NCBI GenBank assembly: GCA_963681505.1
Contig: OY811989.1
Span: 3,654,854-3,718,853, forward strand
Source: Eunapius fragilis
Taxonomy: Eukaryota > Porifera > Demospongiae > Spongillida > Spongillidae
Direction of reading: 5' to 3'
DNA: 64,000 nucleotides
Within the stretch, counting starts at the first letter, position 1. Each line of letters begins with the position of its first letter. The position numbers and the translations under genes were made by a program. The notes under the pieces were generated by a model. That model did not search any database. It worked only from the letters and a program-made list of their open reading frames with translations, and was not told the origin of the DNA. Shown in pieces: positions 43,406-55,800 of the stretch.

Positions 43406-44005
43406 GTGTGTGTGTATATGTATGTATGTTGCCTAAAGCAATCCAACTACAGGATGCAAACAGCAGTGCAGCAATGCAGGAACGAAAATATGAGTACACG
43501 CAACTACATTACAGATCTGGAGTTCATTTTTAAAGCAGGTAAGGTCTGTTGTGTTTATGATATTTTATTGAAATTGAGTTAGGTTGCAATGAAGAAACTA
43601 TATACACATGCATGTACCTGAAATTGAATCATGGATTGGGGAACAGTGAAGGAAAGTATTGAAAAGCACTGGGTGAGTTAGAATCAGCATGGATAGTGTG
43701 CATAAAAACACACTCAATAACAAGAAAATGCAGATTACATTTTATAAACAGTTCGCTCGGATGTAACAGGGTTGTGTGAACCTATTTTTTTTTTTAATTG
43801 CCAATGGTCAAATAATTAATGATGAGGCGGCTTCAACTGTGGGGTGCAAGTGTAAGCTGTGAATAACTTAGCATCACGCGGTCCCAACAAATAGGGATTT
43901 GTTATGTACACCGACAGCTTACTTAAATTCGGGTGAACCTATTTATTTTTCCTGATGTACGGATGTGTTAATTTCCTGACGTGCGAGCCGCTAAAAAAAA
44001 GATAG
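43100..44005. other. Unassigned DNA with a (GT)n tract
   Basis: (GT)n at about 43376-43422. No gene recognised; the plus-strand frame over the GT tract is an artefact. Confidence 0.5.
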
Positions 44006-44014
44006 CGTGCAGTG

Positions 44015-44155
44015 CTGGACAGATGTGCTGGACTAGTGTGCTGCATATACTGGACTGGTGTGTTGAATGTACTGGACTGGTGTGTTGTATGTACTGGACT
44101 GGTGTGTTGTATGTACTGGACTAGTGTGTTGTATGTACTGGACTGGTGTGTTGCC
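44015..44155 (+). repeat. Minisatellite R3, forward array, 22-bp unit
   Basis: About six copies of GTACTGGACTGGTGTGTTGT followed by AT. The same unit occurs inverted at 44390-44735. Confidence 0.9.
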
Positions 44156-44389
44156 AAGGGGTATCAGAATATTAGTGCATCGAGGCTAATGAGGCAGGAT
44201 CATGTTGCGGAGAGCCCGGGACATGAGTACATACATGATGTACCATGGCTCGCTACACGTACTCATGTCCCTTATCCCTTACATACTAATGTCCCATTGT
44301 ACCCACTATCTTTATGTCCCATGACTATTGCCGATCATCTTTCATCTTTTCATGCAGTTATAAATTATTGCTAGAATTGATATTTGGAT

Positions 44390-44735
44390 ATTCCAGTCCA
44401 GTACACACGTCAACCAGTCCAGTACATACGGGCAAAAACCCAGTCCAGTACATACTACACACCAGTCCAGTACATGCAACACATGCAACACAGTTATAAA
44501 TTATTGCTAGAATTGATATTTGGATATTCCAGTCCAGTACACACATCAACCATGCAATCCAGTACATGCAACACATGCAATACACCAGTCAAGTACATAC
44601 TACACACCAGTCCAGTACATACAACACACCAGTCCAGTACATACAACACACCAGTCCAGTACATACAATACACCAGTCCAGTACATACAACACACCAGTC
44701 AAGTACATACAACACACCAGTCCAGTACATGCGCA
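44390..44735 (-). repeat. Minisatellite R3, inverted array, 22-bp unit
   Basis: About twelve copies of CCAGTCCAGTACATACAACA followed by CA. A 55-bp segment with TTATAAATTATTGCTAGAAT and TGATATTTGGATATTCC is duplicated at 44355 and 44488. Confidence 0.9.
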
Positions 44736-44974
44736 GATCGGGATGTGTGAGTCTGGGTACGAGACTACCATATGAGTTACATACCCAGTTTTGGGGTGTA
44801 GTATAACATCCCACACCAGGTAAGGGGTAGTGGGGCTCAGCCCCAGACGCTTGTATAGATTTAAAATTTCTTGAGACTAGCGGTGATATAATCAGCGCAT
44901 CCTCGACATTGAGTGTATATATGCCTCCGCATTAGGTATGCATATACTTCCACATACCTTCGCCTTAATGAGGG

Positions 44975-45092
44975 GTGTAACGAATATAGGTATATACCTC
45001 CACTCATTAGGTATGTACCTATGAGTGGAGGTATATACCTAATGATTTGAGGTGAATGGAGGTATATACCTAATGAATGGAGGTATACGCCA
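44975..45092. repeat. Cluster of AGGTATATACCT palindromes
   Basis: The word GGTATATACCT occurs four times (about 44988, 45029, 45061 and, partly, 45001-45012), alternating with CATTAGGTATG and AATGAGTGGAGG. The cluster forms a small cruciform-prone tandem/inverted repeat. Confidence 0.8.
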
Positions 45093-45174
45093 ATGCAGCA
45101 TACACATGCTTAATTGATTTAGCCAGTGTGTGTAGAGCTGATATAATTTTGGCATGAGAAACCCACGCCATACG

Positions 45175-45300
45175 AAACGACCGGGAAAACTGCTCTAACT
45201 TTCATTATCAGTATCTTGATTATAGATTAAGTAAAATTCAACGACCTGCAGAATCCGATAGCAATCGGGTACATTGCGCTGAAGCGACACTCCTTCTTTA
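45175..45300. repeat. Interspersed repeat R1, copy 2 (inverted)
   Basis: Matches 24515-24660 on the opposite strand through TATCTTGATTATAGATTAAG and TAAAATTCAAC and CTGCAGAATCCGATAGC. Confidence 0.7.
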
Positions 45301-45923
45301 CTATAGGTTTTACGTGTTTTTAACCCTGAAGGTTACTAAGCGTTGGTATGAATTTAATGGTATGGACGGGTGTAAAGGGTTCATAGTGTGTTAAATATAT
45401 AACTGATGTGACAATAAGTGCTGAAAACATGAAGGACGTGGGTCGCTCGGAGATATGTGGTTTTGAAAATGATGCAATTATATTTGGGGTTTTATTGAAA
45501 ATAGCACAAGTCATAAAACGTCCTATATAACGCAGCGTCTAACGTATTAATACGAGCGTATGTAATTCACTAGTTCCTCACGAGGTCAATATATAGAGGG
45601 ATGTATGGATGGGATACTGATTACGTGCTCCGGCCATTTGATGATTGAGCCCATCACGGGATCATCGGATGCGCATTGAATTACGTGTACCTTAATTAAG
45701 CGCCTTTGACCAATCATACGCCAAATAGGGCTGCTTAAATCGACCAAGAAAATGTTATATGATCCTACGTTTATCAACAATGACTCATCAGTATAGCAAG
45801 TCAAATTATCTTGCATGCATTCTAAATGCAGATATACTTGCTGAGCTGGTGTTGTACATAGTAATAAAGTTGCCATCTTGGTGTGGATGAAATGGTGATA
45901 AGTATCAGGTCTTTGGTGTGAAT
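45301..45923. other. 3' flank of the rhodopsin-class receptor
   Basis: No second gene recognised. The 3' UTR of the receptor on the minus strand should lie at its right end; I saw no clear polyadenylation signal. Confidence 0.5.
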
Positions 45924-46985
45924 TTACAGATTTGTGGCTACGCTATTAGCAACAACAGAGATGGTGGCATCATCAGGCTTCAATTGCCATTTTAGAAGGT
46001 CTTTTATCCTGCGTCTGAATTTCCTGTTTACCATAATTAACACCATGGGGCTTGCAGTAGGCATTAAATAGGAACACAAGTTCACAAGATGCAGTATGGG
46101 AATATCTGCCTCTGCAAAGGTTATGCCCTTAGCAATAGACACTGCAGCTACTGCTGTGGCATGTAATGAACCAGCTGTAAAGGGCACGGCTGTCATGAAG
46201 AAAACACAAGCCACAGAATTGAGTGCCCTCAACTCTGACTTCCACTGAATCGGGATGTCTTGACGGTTGCACCTCAACGGCAGGGTACTGCTGTGTGTGC
46301 AGTTCCTTTTAATGGCGCGCAGCTCCCTGAAGATGTAGACATAGTGTACCATTCCAAAGACCAGTGTAGCTATGCCAAACACACATCCCAGAGCCAAGTA
46401 CATAATGTAGAGTGGAGTGAAGATGGATTCGTTGAGCCACCTGCTGGGTGCATAGCAGTAGATGACGCCGTCCGTCTCTCCCACGACCTGCCCCCCTTGC
46501 ATCAGGCCCACCACTCCAGCACCCGCTGCAAACATCCACACCGCTCCCACTTTGAAATGTATCCTCTTTGTGTATGGCTTCCACTCAAAGAAATGGAGCA
46601 CCGCCCTGTACCGCTCCCTGCTGATGAAGGCCGGCAAGAGGATGTTTGGTATGCTAACTACGTACATAATAACCTGGTTTATCGCGCACATGGTCTGCCC
46701 AAAGACCCACCGTTGGGTAGCGGTTGATACCACAAGGGTTAGCGATAAGAACAGGGAGAGAAGGTTGTTGGCTGCCATGGAGCAGAGGAAGATGTTGATG
46801 TTGTTGTTAACACTTGTCGCCTTGATGAGCAGGATGAGCAGGAGGAGGTTGGAGACCAGTCCAACCAACATTTGCACCACAAAGATTGGAGTAAATATCA
46901 CTGCCAAAGCTGGTAACTCTGCAGAAGCAGCACGATTACCAATATCTTCACTTGTGTTGAGAGAATGAGCTATTCTTTCCATCAT
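45924..46985 (-). CDS. Intronless rhodopsin-class (class A) 7TM receptor
   Basis: A single exon of 353 residues from the tandem ATGATG at 46985. Seven hydrophobic segments are evident. TM1 carries the G-x-x-x-N motif (GLVSNLLLL), and a Cys opens TM3 (GQTMCAINQ). The end of TM3 reads ISRERYRAV, equivalent to E/DRY. TM6 contains CVFFMTAVPF, and TM7 reads LMPTASPMVLIMVN, with NPxxY reduced to SPMVL. N-glycosylation sites lie in the N-terminus (LNTSED) and in EL2 (LNESIF). The short helix-8 region is basic (KFRRRIKDLLKW). Ligand unknown; the loss of NPxxY Asn and Tyr may alter activation. Single-exon receptors of this kind are common in early-branching animals. Confidence 0.8.
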   Translation of the reverse strand: MMERIAHSLNTSEDIGNRAASAELPALAVIFTPIFVVQMLVGLVSNLLLLILLIKATSVNNNINIFLCSMAANNLLSLFLSLTLVVSTATQRWVFGQTMCAINQVIMYVVSIPNILLPAFISRERYRAVLHFFEWKPYTKRIHFKVGAVWMFAAGAGVVGLMQGGQVVGETDGVIYCYAPSRWLNESIFTPLYIMYLALGCVFGIATLVFGMVHYVYIFRELRAIKRNCTHSSTLPLRCNRQDIPIQWKSELRALNSVACVFFMTAVPFTAGSLHATAVAAVSIAKGITFAEADIPILHLVNLCSYLMPTASPMVLIMVNRKFRRRIKDLLKWQLKPDDATISVVANSVATNL

Positions 46986-46989
46986 GAAA

Positions 46990-47650
46990 TGTGACAAGTC
47001 TGGAAGTGTGTGCTCTTATGTACAAGAACATGAGTGTTCTGTTTTCCAGATTGTTATTTACACGTTGTGATTGCATCATTGCCAGTAATGTTGTGCAAAA
47101 TACCTTTAAAAAATTAGGTCAGTGTAGTTTAGATTCTCCCTGGTCATCTTTTGCACAAGAATTTATTCCCAGCCTTAATATTTGCTAGGTGGTGTAAACG
47201 GTCCTTAAAGTTATCTAATCTTTTCAGCAGCTGTGCATTTTATAACAAATCTTTGCAACTATTTTCAGAAAGGGTATTAACCTTCACCTCGTTTAGCAAC
47301 TGACCAAATTCAGGGTCGAGTTTTTTTTTTTTGTCGCGCAGTTCATTGCATTGTACACACGTTGATGTTGCTGTGCCCGCAAGCTACCGTCCGGAATGTA
47401 TTTATTTTTTTCCACTTATTGCAACAAGGTGCAAGAGTCGGAAGGGTTACGGTGCATTACTACGTGGGCGTAGCCCGACCATCGCGTTTTGGGTATCAAG
47501 CCTATATGCTTTCTGCCCTCGTTAAGAGCGCCACGTTTGTTCCCTGCGCACTTAAGCTTTACTGATACTTGAAGATGTCCTTCCAGGATATTCTAAAGCG
47601 ATTGGTATAATTGGCGCTCTTTAAAACCATTCCTATCCGGAGTTATACTC
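46990..47650. other. 5' flank of the receptor and unassigned DNA
   Basis: It includes the promoter side of the receptor gene. No gene recognised; a T run lies at 47321-47332. Confidence 0.5.
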
Positions 47651-47657
47651 ACCCGAG

Positions 47658-47674
47658 AAGAAGAAGAAGAAGAA

Positions 47675-47705
<31 letters not shown>
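47658..47705. repeat. Trinucleotide repeat (GAA)n-(GAC)n
   Basis: About five GAA/AGA units pass directly into about eleven GAC units. The minus-strand Ser-rich frame is an artefact. Confidence 0.9.
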
Positions 47706-47706
<1 letters not shown>

Positions 47707-47709
47707 AGA

Positions 47710-48570
47710 AGATTTGGCCTGGGAACGAGGTAAAACACGAACTTTTTTTGTTCTCTTAAAGCAAACAGTTCGAAGACTGGAATAAAACATTACAATGACC
47801 GTCTTTGCCTTCTGGTTCGATAGAAACAAAGAGCAACACTATCCGTTTCTCGGTACGCGAGTTATACGCGGGGCGCGTTTTTAAAAATGATATTCACTAC
47901 CCGGGTCAATTCCTATATAATATCGTAGTTCCTGATACTGACTCAGTAAACAATTCTAGGATAGTTATTAATCCGTTTAAAATAGCTTCTATAGCTAGTT
48001 CATGACTTGCCAACGTTTCGTGAGTAAAATCCCACAAAAAGTGATCATTTGTAGTACCAGAGATCTATATATTATCTCTGGTAGTACAGAAAACCACCTA
48101 CTATTTTTGAATGTAACGTCGTGTGCGATGGCTTCCAAGCCTTAAAAATACCACAGGGCAATACGTCTTGTGCAGCAGCAAGTAGTAGGCCATAAAAAAA
48201 TTTAGCAGAGTTGTTACGTTCAATGAGGAAAGTACACAACCAAACACTCGGCCCAATTATGGCAGACTCTCCTATACCATATGTAGAACTACAATATATG
48301 ACACACGTACCTTCCATTTGTAGTATCAGAAAAGTATTAGCAAGTTTGGAAACACGAAAAGAAACGCTCCTGACAAAGCTCCAGGGAATTTCAAGTACCT
48401 CGAAAACGAGTAGCAGGCTGTATTTAGGTATAGCGTTTCCAATCCATGTATTTTGTTTGTCGTAGCGAGTCGATTACGTCACCACTACGCTTGCAAGGTG
48501 CGATGCATTGGGTGTGGGCACGAGACTAGCTGAACACCCAGAGATTACAGATGCCAGCTACATACTGATT
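47710..48570. other. Unassigned DNA
   Basis: Contains a small inverted repeat AGTACCAGAGAT / ATCTCTGGTAGTAC at 48053-48087. No gene recognised. Confidence 0.5.
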
Positions 48571-48575
48571 CGCGC

Positions 48576-48772
48576 GGAGACGTCAACTCACGTAATTTAT
48601 CCGTGAGAAGGAAGTATAGCCCCTGTTGACATTGAAAGCGTTCTGCTTGAAGAACTATCTCTTACTATTGTGTTAGTAACAATCTAATAGCTTAAGAGAG
48701 TTTTATGGGAGCAGAACGCATTCAAAACAGACAGGGGCTACTTCCGGATAAATTACGTAAGTTGACGTGCGG
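48576..48772. mobile_element. Inverted-repeat element (MITE-like), ~195 bp
   Basis: Arms pair GACGTCAACTCACGTAATTT with AAATTACGTAAGTTGACGT and AGTATAGCCCCTGT with ACAGGGGCTACT; an inner pair is GCGTTCTGCTTGAAG / GGAGCAGAACGC. Arms are moderately diverged. No coding potential. Confidence 0.85.
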
Positions 48773-48774
48773 TG

Positions 48775-49860
48775 GATAATATTACATATTATTTCTCACG
48801 TCATCGTGACGTGCGGTTTATTAATTATAGTTACATTGTATTTATAGCCGGCCGTTGTTATCTTTTCCAAAATAGTTTGGAGACGCCCTTAATTAAGTTT
48901 GGGCTTCCCCTAGGCCCTAAAAGGGCCGTTCCTCGTGAATTATTAAAAAAGCTCACTGTTTACTGCGTTACATCGGTCTCATGTAAGTGATTTTTCGATG
49001 TTTTGGTTACAGACTATATATACAGACCTCGGACACAGGCGATCAGGGAGAGTGTTGGGGGCGGGGGGAGATGAGGAGCCCACTTTTTAAATTATGGGAA
49101 CTGAGCCTCCCCACTTCTCAGTATTATTCAGTATGAATAGTGAAACAAGTTATATACCATGTTGACTTGGATGCCAGTATCGATTATAAAGAAAGAAGGA
49201 AGGCAGGTGCGCATTCTGTCGGGTGGGCCCAATTAAAGTAGGCATTGTTGGAAAATTTGCGCGCTCTGGGTCTAGCCTTTAATAATACATTTCTGATACA
49301 AGGATCCTTGCACAGTAGCATATCTGCCGGCCTGGACGGCTTAGGAGGTAGTTTATTAGCCACTTGACTTAATTCCCTTCAATGGCGCTGATCTTCACCT
49401 TTTCGAACACTTTGAGGGTGACATCATTATGGCGTAATCGTACGGTTACGCGCTTGTAATCACATGTTGTAATTGTACTCATCAAAAATCCAGGCGTTGC
49501 CCTTGGATTGTACATGAGTCTGTATGCAAGTGTAGTGAGATGCATTGGGCGTGGGCACGAAGAGGGGGTGGGGGGAGGGGGAGCAAGTCATTTTTTTTAC
49601 CAATAATTTTATGATATCCCTATTGGACTTTGCGCCTGCATGTTATTCAGAGCAAGAGCAGTGGAGGAACATTTGAACACGAATTCACCACATTTCAGAG
49701 AGGAGGTACAAAGTGTGTGACAGGGATGAGCACCGAATCAGATCATGCAGATATGCCAACTGAAGGATGTGTGGAAGACAGTATGTATACACTTCAATTT
49801 TATCATTTGCCTCACCCGCCAATTTTCATTAGCCCTGCCAACCCTTCCTGTGCTATTGTC
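48775..49860. other. DNA upstream of the death-domain/VWA gene
   Basis: It includes unassigned DNA and probably the 5' exon(s) of the next gene. A short plus-strand frame at 49655-49781 (MSTESDHADMPTEG, then GTATGT) may be its first coding exon, but the phase does not match the death-domain exon cleanly, so I leave it out of the model. Confidence 0.4.
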
Positions 49861-49867
49861 CTTTAAG

Positions 49868-52800
49868 ACCAACTTCAAGACACTAAACTTAGCTCAACAG
49901 ATTGGAATGCGTGGTGAAATGCTGGGTGTGTTTCTCCTGCAAGATGAAAGTGGAGCCATAGTTGAAGGTATTGCTGCAAGGAACAGGAGTGTTGAAGATA
50001 TCAATCGTGAGATACTAACAAAGTGGCTTCAGGGGAGTGGAAAGCAACCTGTAACTTGGTCAACACTGACCGCGTGCATGCGGCAGGCTGGGTTGTTTGA
50101 ACTAGCTGCTCAAGTGGATGGGGCACTGAATGTCAAGGAAACAAGAGGTACGTTTTGCCCAGCCGCACAACTAAATCATTGCTGTCTCCCATTCTTGAAT
50201 ATTTTGTTTAATGGATGCACTATCCTAGCATCAGCAGTAAATCATCAGGAGTAATTACATGTTATTGTTGCACCACTGCTCGCAAGTTCTGTGCTCCCAG
50301 TTGGCACAAATCATCATATGTAGATGTTTTTTTTGGGGGTGGGGGAGGGGGGGGTGTGGGTGTTAGAGGATGCAAAATGCCTATATGCACGTGAAGTGCA
50401 TTGCATTCTTTATGTGACGGTTAAGGAGCTTGGTAGAGGTGGAGATACCACAGAAATACAAATGCCTGAGGCTTGAGATTAGTTCTGCTATTGTGTGCAG
50501 TGATGTTTTTTTTTTTTTCTTGTAGGGAACAAGTACACCAGCCAATTGCATTTTTGTGGGGTATGAATTGATACAAAACGTTTAATTCATTCTTTCACTC
50601 AAGACACACACATGCACAATGATTGATCCAAGTTAAAGTTGTGAATATTTATATTTAGGGTTCGTTTTATCTATCCTGTGCTGATGCATGTATTTTGTTG
50701 TTTGTTACAGTACCATCACTGCTTCCTGTGGATCGTGTGAGTTATATTTATACTCGTGATCTATAATTTGTAATAGGGAATGTAATCTATATGCAGAAGT
50801 AGATGAAATGGAATGTAATATAATATAAGTTATAGCGTGGGTGTACAGTATACAACCAAATGGCCAGTGAGGCATTTATGTTCCCAATCAGATTGATGAT
50901 GACGTCCCGGATGGTGTCTCAGTGATGTGTACTGCTAAGGCTGAATTCACACAGTACCCTCACAACTCGAGGCAGGACTGTTGGGCTATTGTGTCAGCAA
51001 AGGCTGCCAGAGTGACCACGAGACAAGCTGTCGACATCATTGCAGTGATTGACAACAGTGGTTCCATGGCAGGAATGAAACTGAACCTGGTTAAAGAAAC
51101 ATTGTTGCGATTAATTCATCAACGTAAGCTTATGATTGCATCTAGCTGCATTCCAATGACCTGGAAAACTTTGCACATTAGAATGATGTCAGCAGGTTTT
51201 TAGCAGTTCAGCTTTTTTTGTATACATGGCCTTGTGTTACATACATGGTCTTGTGTTGTGTACATGACCTTGTGATGTGTACATGGCCTTGTGTTGTGTA
51301 CATGGCCTTGTGTTGTGTACATGGTCTTGTGTTGTGTACATGGCCTTGTGTTGTGTCCATGGCCTTGTGTTATGTGTACACACATGGTCTTGTGTTGTAT
51401 ACATGGCCTTGTGTTGTGTGTACATACATGGTCTTGTGTTGTGTACATGACCTTGTGTTGTGTACATGGCCTTGTGTTGTGTACATGGCCTTGTGTTGTG
51501 TACATGGCCTTGTGTTGTATACATGACCTTGTGTTGTGTACATGGCCTTGTGTTGTGTCCATGGCCTTGTGTTATGTGTGCACACATGGTCTTGTGTTGT
51601 ATACATGGCCTTGTGTTGTGTACATGGTCTTGTGTTGTGTACATGGTCTTGTGTTGTGTACATGGCCTTGTGTTGTGTACATGGCCTTGTGTTGTGTACA
51701 TAGTCTTGTGTTGTGTACATGGCCTTGTGTTGTGTCCATGGCCTTGTGTTATGTGTACACACATGGTCTTGTGTTGTATACATGGTCTTGTGTTGTATAC
51801 ATGGCCTTGTGTTGTGTACATGGCCTTGTGTTATGTGTGCACACATGGTCTTGTGTTGTATACATGGTCTTGTGTTGTATACATGACCTTGTGTTGTGTA
51901 CATGGCCTTGTGTTGTGTCCATGGCCTTGTGTTATGTGTGCACACATGGTCTTGTGTTGTATACATGGTCTTGTGTTGTATACATGACCTTGTGTTGTGT
52001 ACATGGCCTTGTGTTGTGTCCATGGCCTTGTGTTATGTGTGCACACATGGTCTTGTGTTGTATACATGGTCTTGTGTTGTATACATGGCCTTGTGTTGTG
52101 TACATGGTCTTGTGTTGTGTACATGGCCTTGTGTTGTGTACATGGCCTTGTGTTGTGTACATAGTCTTGTGTTGTGTGTACACACATGGTCTTGTGTTGT
52201 GTACATGGCCTTGTGTTGTGTACATGGCCTTGTGTTGTGTACATGGCCTTGTGTTGTGTACATGGTCTTGTGTTGTGTGTACACACATGGTCTTGTGTTG
52301 TGTACATGGTCTAGTGTTGTGTACATGGCCTGGTGTTGTGTACATGGCCTTGTGTTGTGTACATGACCTTGTGTTGTATTCATGGTCTTGTGTTGTGTAT
52401 ATGGCCTTGTGTTGTGTACATGGCCTTGTGTTGTATACATGGCCTTGTGTTGTATACATGCATGTTGATGCCGATTTGTGTGATTGAGTTGTTTTGTGTA
52501 GTCATCTGGTAACTTTAGTGAGCTATGCATTATGCATTTCTCTAGTCCTTTTCTCAAGCTCAGGATAAAATTTTTCTCAATCTAAAACTCTACTGAATTA
52601 TTTTGGATTCACATTTCTAAAAGGCTTTAGTTCTTAGTTTATTTTCCATAAACATATTCTACAGTTGGTTCTGCATGAGCTGATGAATCTTTTTCTATCA
52701 TAGTGGATGAGAAGGATCGCATAGCTTTGCTTACCTATAACACATCTGTGAAACAGAAGTTTGGGTTGCAAGAGGCAACTAAAGACAACAAGACAGTATT

Positions 52801-55800
52801 TCAGGAAGCCATTAATTCAATTACTGCTGATGGTCGCACCAATCTCTGCGATGGGTTGATTAAAGGTAAGTACCCACCTGGTAGCATGGTGCTACTTGTA
52901 TTTGAAATAATCTGTCCAGTTGAAAATGACATTGCTATAAATTCAATGAAATGAAGCGTTATGTTATTCCATTCAGGCATTGAGCTACTTGCTTACAATG
53001 GAGGACCAAATCCAGCTATTGTGCAGTCGGTGTTGCTGTTAAGTGATGGGGAAGCTAATGAAGGTGTAACCTGTGTAGAAAAGGTGCTTATGGAGATGGG
53101 GCAAGTGAAGGTATGAGGTACCCAGTGTGCATGCAATGTTATGTAAATTTCTTTGCTTGGTTTCCATGAAGTACGCAAAATACAACTATAGTAATAGATA
53201 ATCAGATCCATGTATTAGATATGTAATAAATGTATTGCTGCATCCACCTGCTCATTCCATCAGAGTTATACTGGATCAGTTTACACATTTGCATTTGGTA
53301 AGGACTGTGATCATCAAATGATGGAGGCTATTGCCAGCCGTGGAAAGGGTGTGTGTTACTTCATAGGCTCAATTGAAAATGTAAGTGGAACAGGTTATTC
53401 ATTTTCAGTATATTATTTGATCTCACTATTACACTACTACTGTCTAATTAACGATTTTCTAATAACTATGTGCTGTTAAAACATGTTGGTTTCTGGGGAT
53501 ACTGTGAGTTGCGCTGGGGTATTAACATGCCACCTACATAAAGAAAGTGAACTGACATAAGGTCACAATATTGCTGGTGATTGCTCAAGTTGTGAAAGAA
53601 TTCATGTACACAAATTAGTTCTTTAACAAATTGAGATATGTAAACCAATATTAACAGTTCTCTAGACTAAAACACTAATGGTGTCAAGATGGGCAAGAAA
53701 CCAATGCCTTACGTTGACAATTGTATATAGTATGTAAGTGCTGTATAACATATTATGAATACATTCAAGCATTAGTTGAATGGTTACTAATGGTAATGTC
53801 GCACATTTGGTCAGCCATTACAGGCATGAAATGTGTATTTGCACTGGATTTTCATTTGTCCATAGATTGCTCGATCATTTGGTAATTGCCTTGGAGGGCT
53901 TCAAACTGTTGTGGCTCAAAACCTCTCTCTCCACGTTGAAATTCAAGATGAAAACCGAATAGATAAATTGCGCAGCCATGGTGATGCCGCACAGTGGATC
54001 AAAGAGGATAAAATGTGGGTTCTGTTATTAGGAATATAAAAATAATTTCAAATAATTTCATTTGCATGTGTCCAATTGTCAATCCATCATGTACCACCGA
54101 GATAGTTAATAAATATACATCTTTACTGGATCCTGAATAAATTTCATGTGTTCATGAATTTTAATTATGAGGTTCAATTTTCACCATAATTTTCATACCA
54201 GCATTCACAGTCGATTTAATAAGAACTCATTGATGGAGTTTATAATGCTTCTAATTTTGACAGCTGTGACATATCTATGGGTGATATCCAATGTGGAGAA
54301 GAGAAATGTGTAGCATTAACACTTGTTCTTCCTCGTTTGGCGGAAGGGAAGCTGGACACTGTCATGACAGGAAAATTGTCATACTTTGATACAGCATCAG
54401 CTGCTCATAGGACGGAAGATTTTGAACTGAAGATTAACAGAGCTGGTAAATAACGAATGCCATTATACATAATAAACAAATCCCCATGTACTTATATGGA
54501 ACAGTTACCCTGAAAATTTTGTTTCAACTGTGTATTTATATAATGGGGCAGTGTTCAGCATAATCACCCCTGTGATACTTTTTCAAATTAACCGGACTCA
54601 ATTTGCGCCAATGATTTAGGCACCTGCCTCCCATAAATTTGATGGCGAAACATAGTTGTGCGTAGCCCGACTGTTGCGTTTAGGCGGAAGGGTGTACCAA
54701 GATTTGTATTGATTGTGGATATATGCGATACTAGCCACATATTTGATAATAGCCCACACTTGATGCAAATTAACCTTCCACCAAAACACGTAGGTTAGGC
54801 TACGCCCTACTAGGTGGAACGTGGTGTGGGTATTACTGTAAAATCATTGACTCTGAGGGAATCGGGAAGAATGTGCACAAACTTTGCACAGCCAGTTTGA
54901 TCTTCCCAACGGGTAGAGTAGAACAGGACAAATCAATAGCGACAGGACTCTTCTAGGTCTGGATACTTCGGCCCTGCAGAAAGAAATACTTAGAACTCCC
55001 AGGGATAATATGTATGTCAGGGAGAGGATCAAAATAATATGTGTCATAGTGAAACGGTGGTATGATGTGTTGCAAATAAGAAATTGGTTGCCTTATTAAG
55101 CGAAAGGAAAATTTCGTGGAAACTGTCCCATTATATTTTTATACAAGTTATTGTACATGATTGTATAACCAGAATTCCTTTGTAAAGATTGCTAAATTCC
55201 TTTTTCACAGATGTGCCAATGCTTGCCAACAGTGAGAAGTCCAACTATAAAGTGGACCAACAAAGAAATCGCGTTCTTGTGATTGAAGCCCTCAACAGTG
55301 TGAAGAAATCAGGTGATAAAACACAAAGTGTAAATTCTCTTTGCCTTACTTCCTTCCACCCCCTAAAATAAAATTCTACTACATCAGTAGTTGTGCTCAG
55401 TATCTGATTGAACTTACGGTAGTACTGTTTTAAAATGATTTTTTAAAATGCATTAGTTGTATTCTGTTATGGAGGATAATATTATGCTAAGGAAATTTTA
55501 GTACTGACTTGTGTTTAGTTATTGTCGCATTTGTGTAATAATTAGTACTGAAGGCAAATTGGTTATGCAAAAATTTATCTCACTCATAGTAATGGTTAAA
55601 GATGTCCCACTTAGTGATTTCAACATATAGGTTACATTTATAAGGTAACACCAGTGGAAATAACCTCTTTGTACACATACTGACAAGGAACATAAATGAA
55701 AACACATACACTCATGCATACTTTTGCTGTCAGGGTACAGAGTCCAGTTATGAATAGGCCGGTACCAGGCAAAAAGAACTTGCAAACTTTGTGTACAAGA

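Noticed and set aside
47593-47829. Poly-Ser frame on the minus strand
   Set aside because: It is the complement of the (GAC)n trinucleotide repeat.
51291-52487. 398-codon ORF rich in Cys, Trp and Val (and antisense ORFs rich in Thr, Gln and His)
   Set aside because: It is produced by a 19-bp minisatellite that is open in all frames on both strands, inside an intron bounded by good VWA-gene splice sites.
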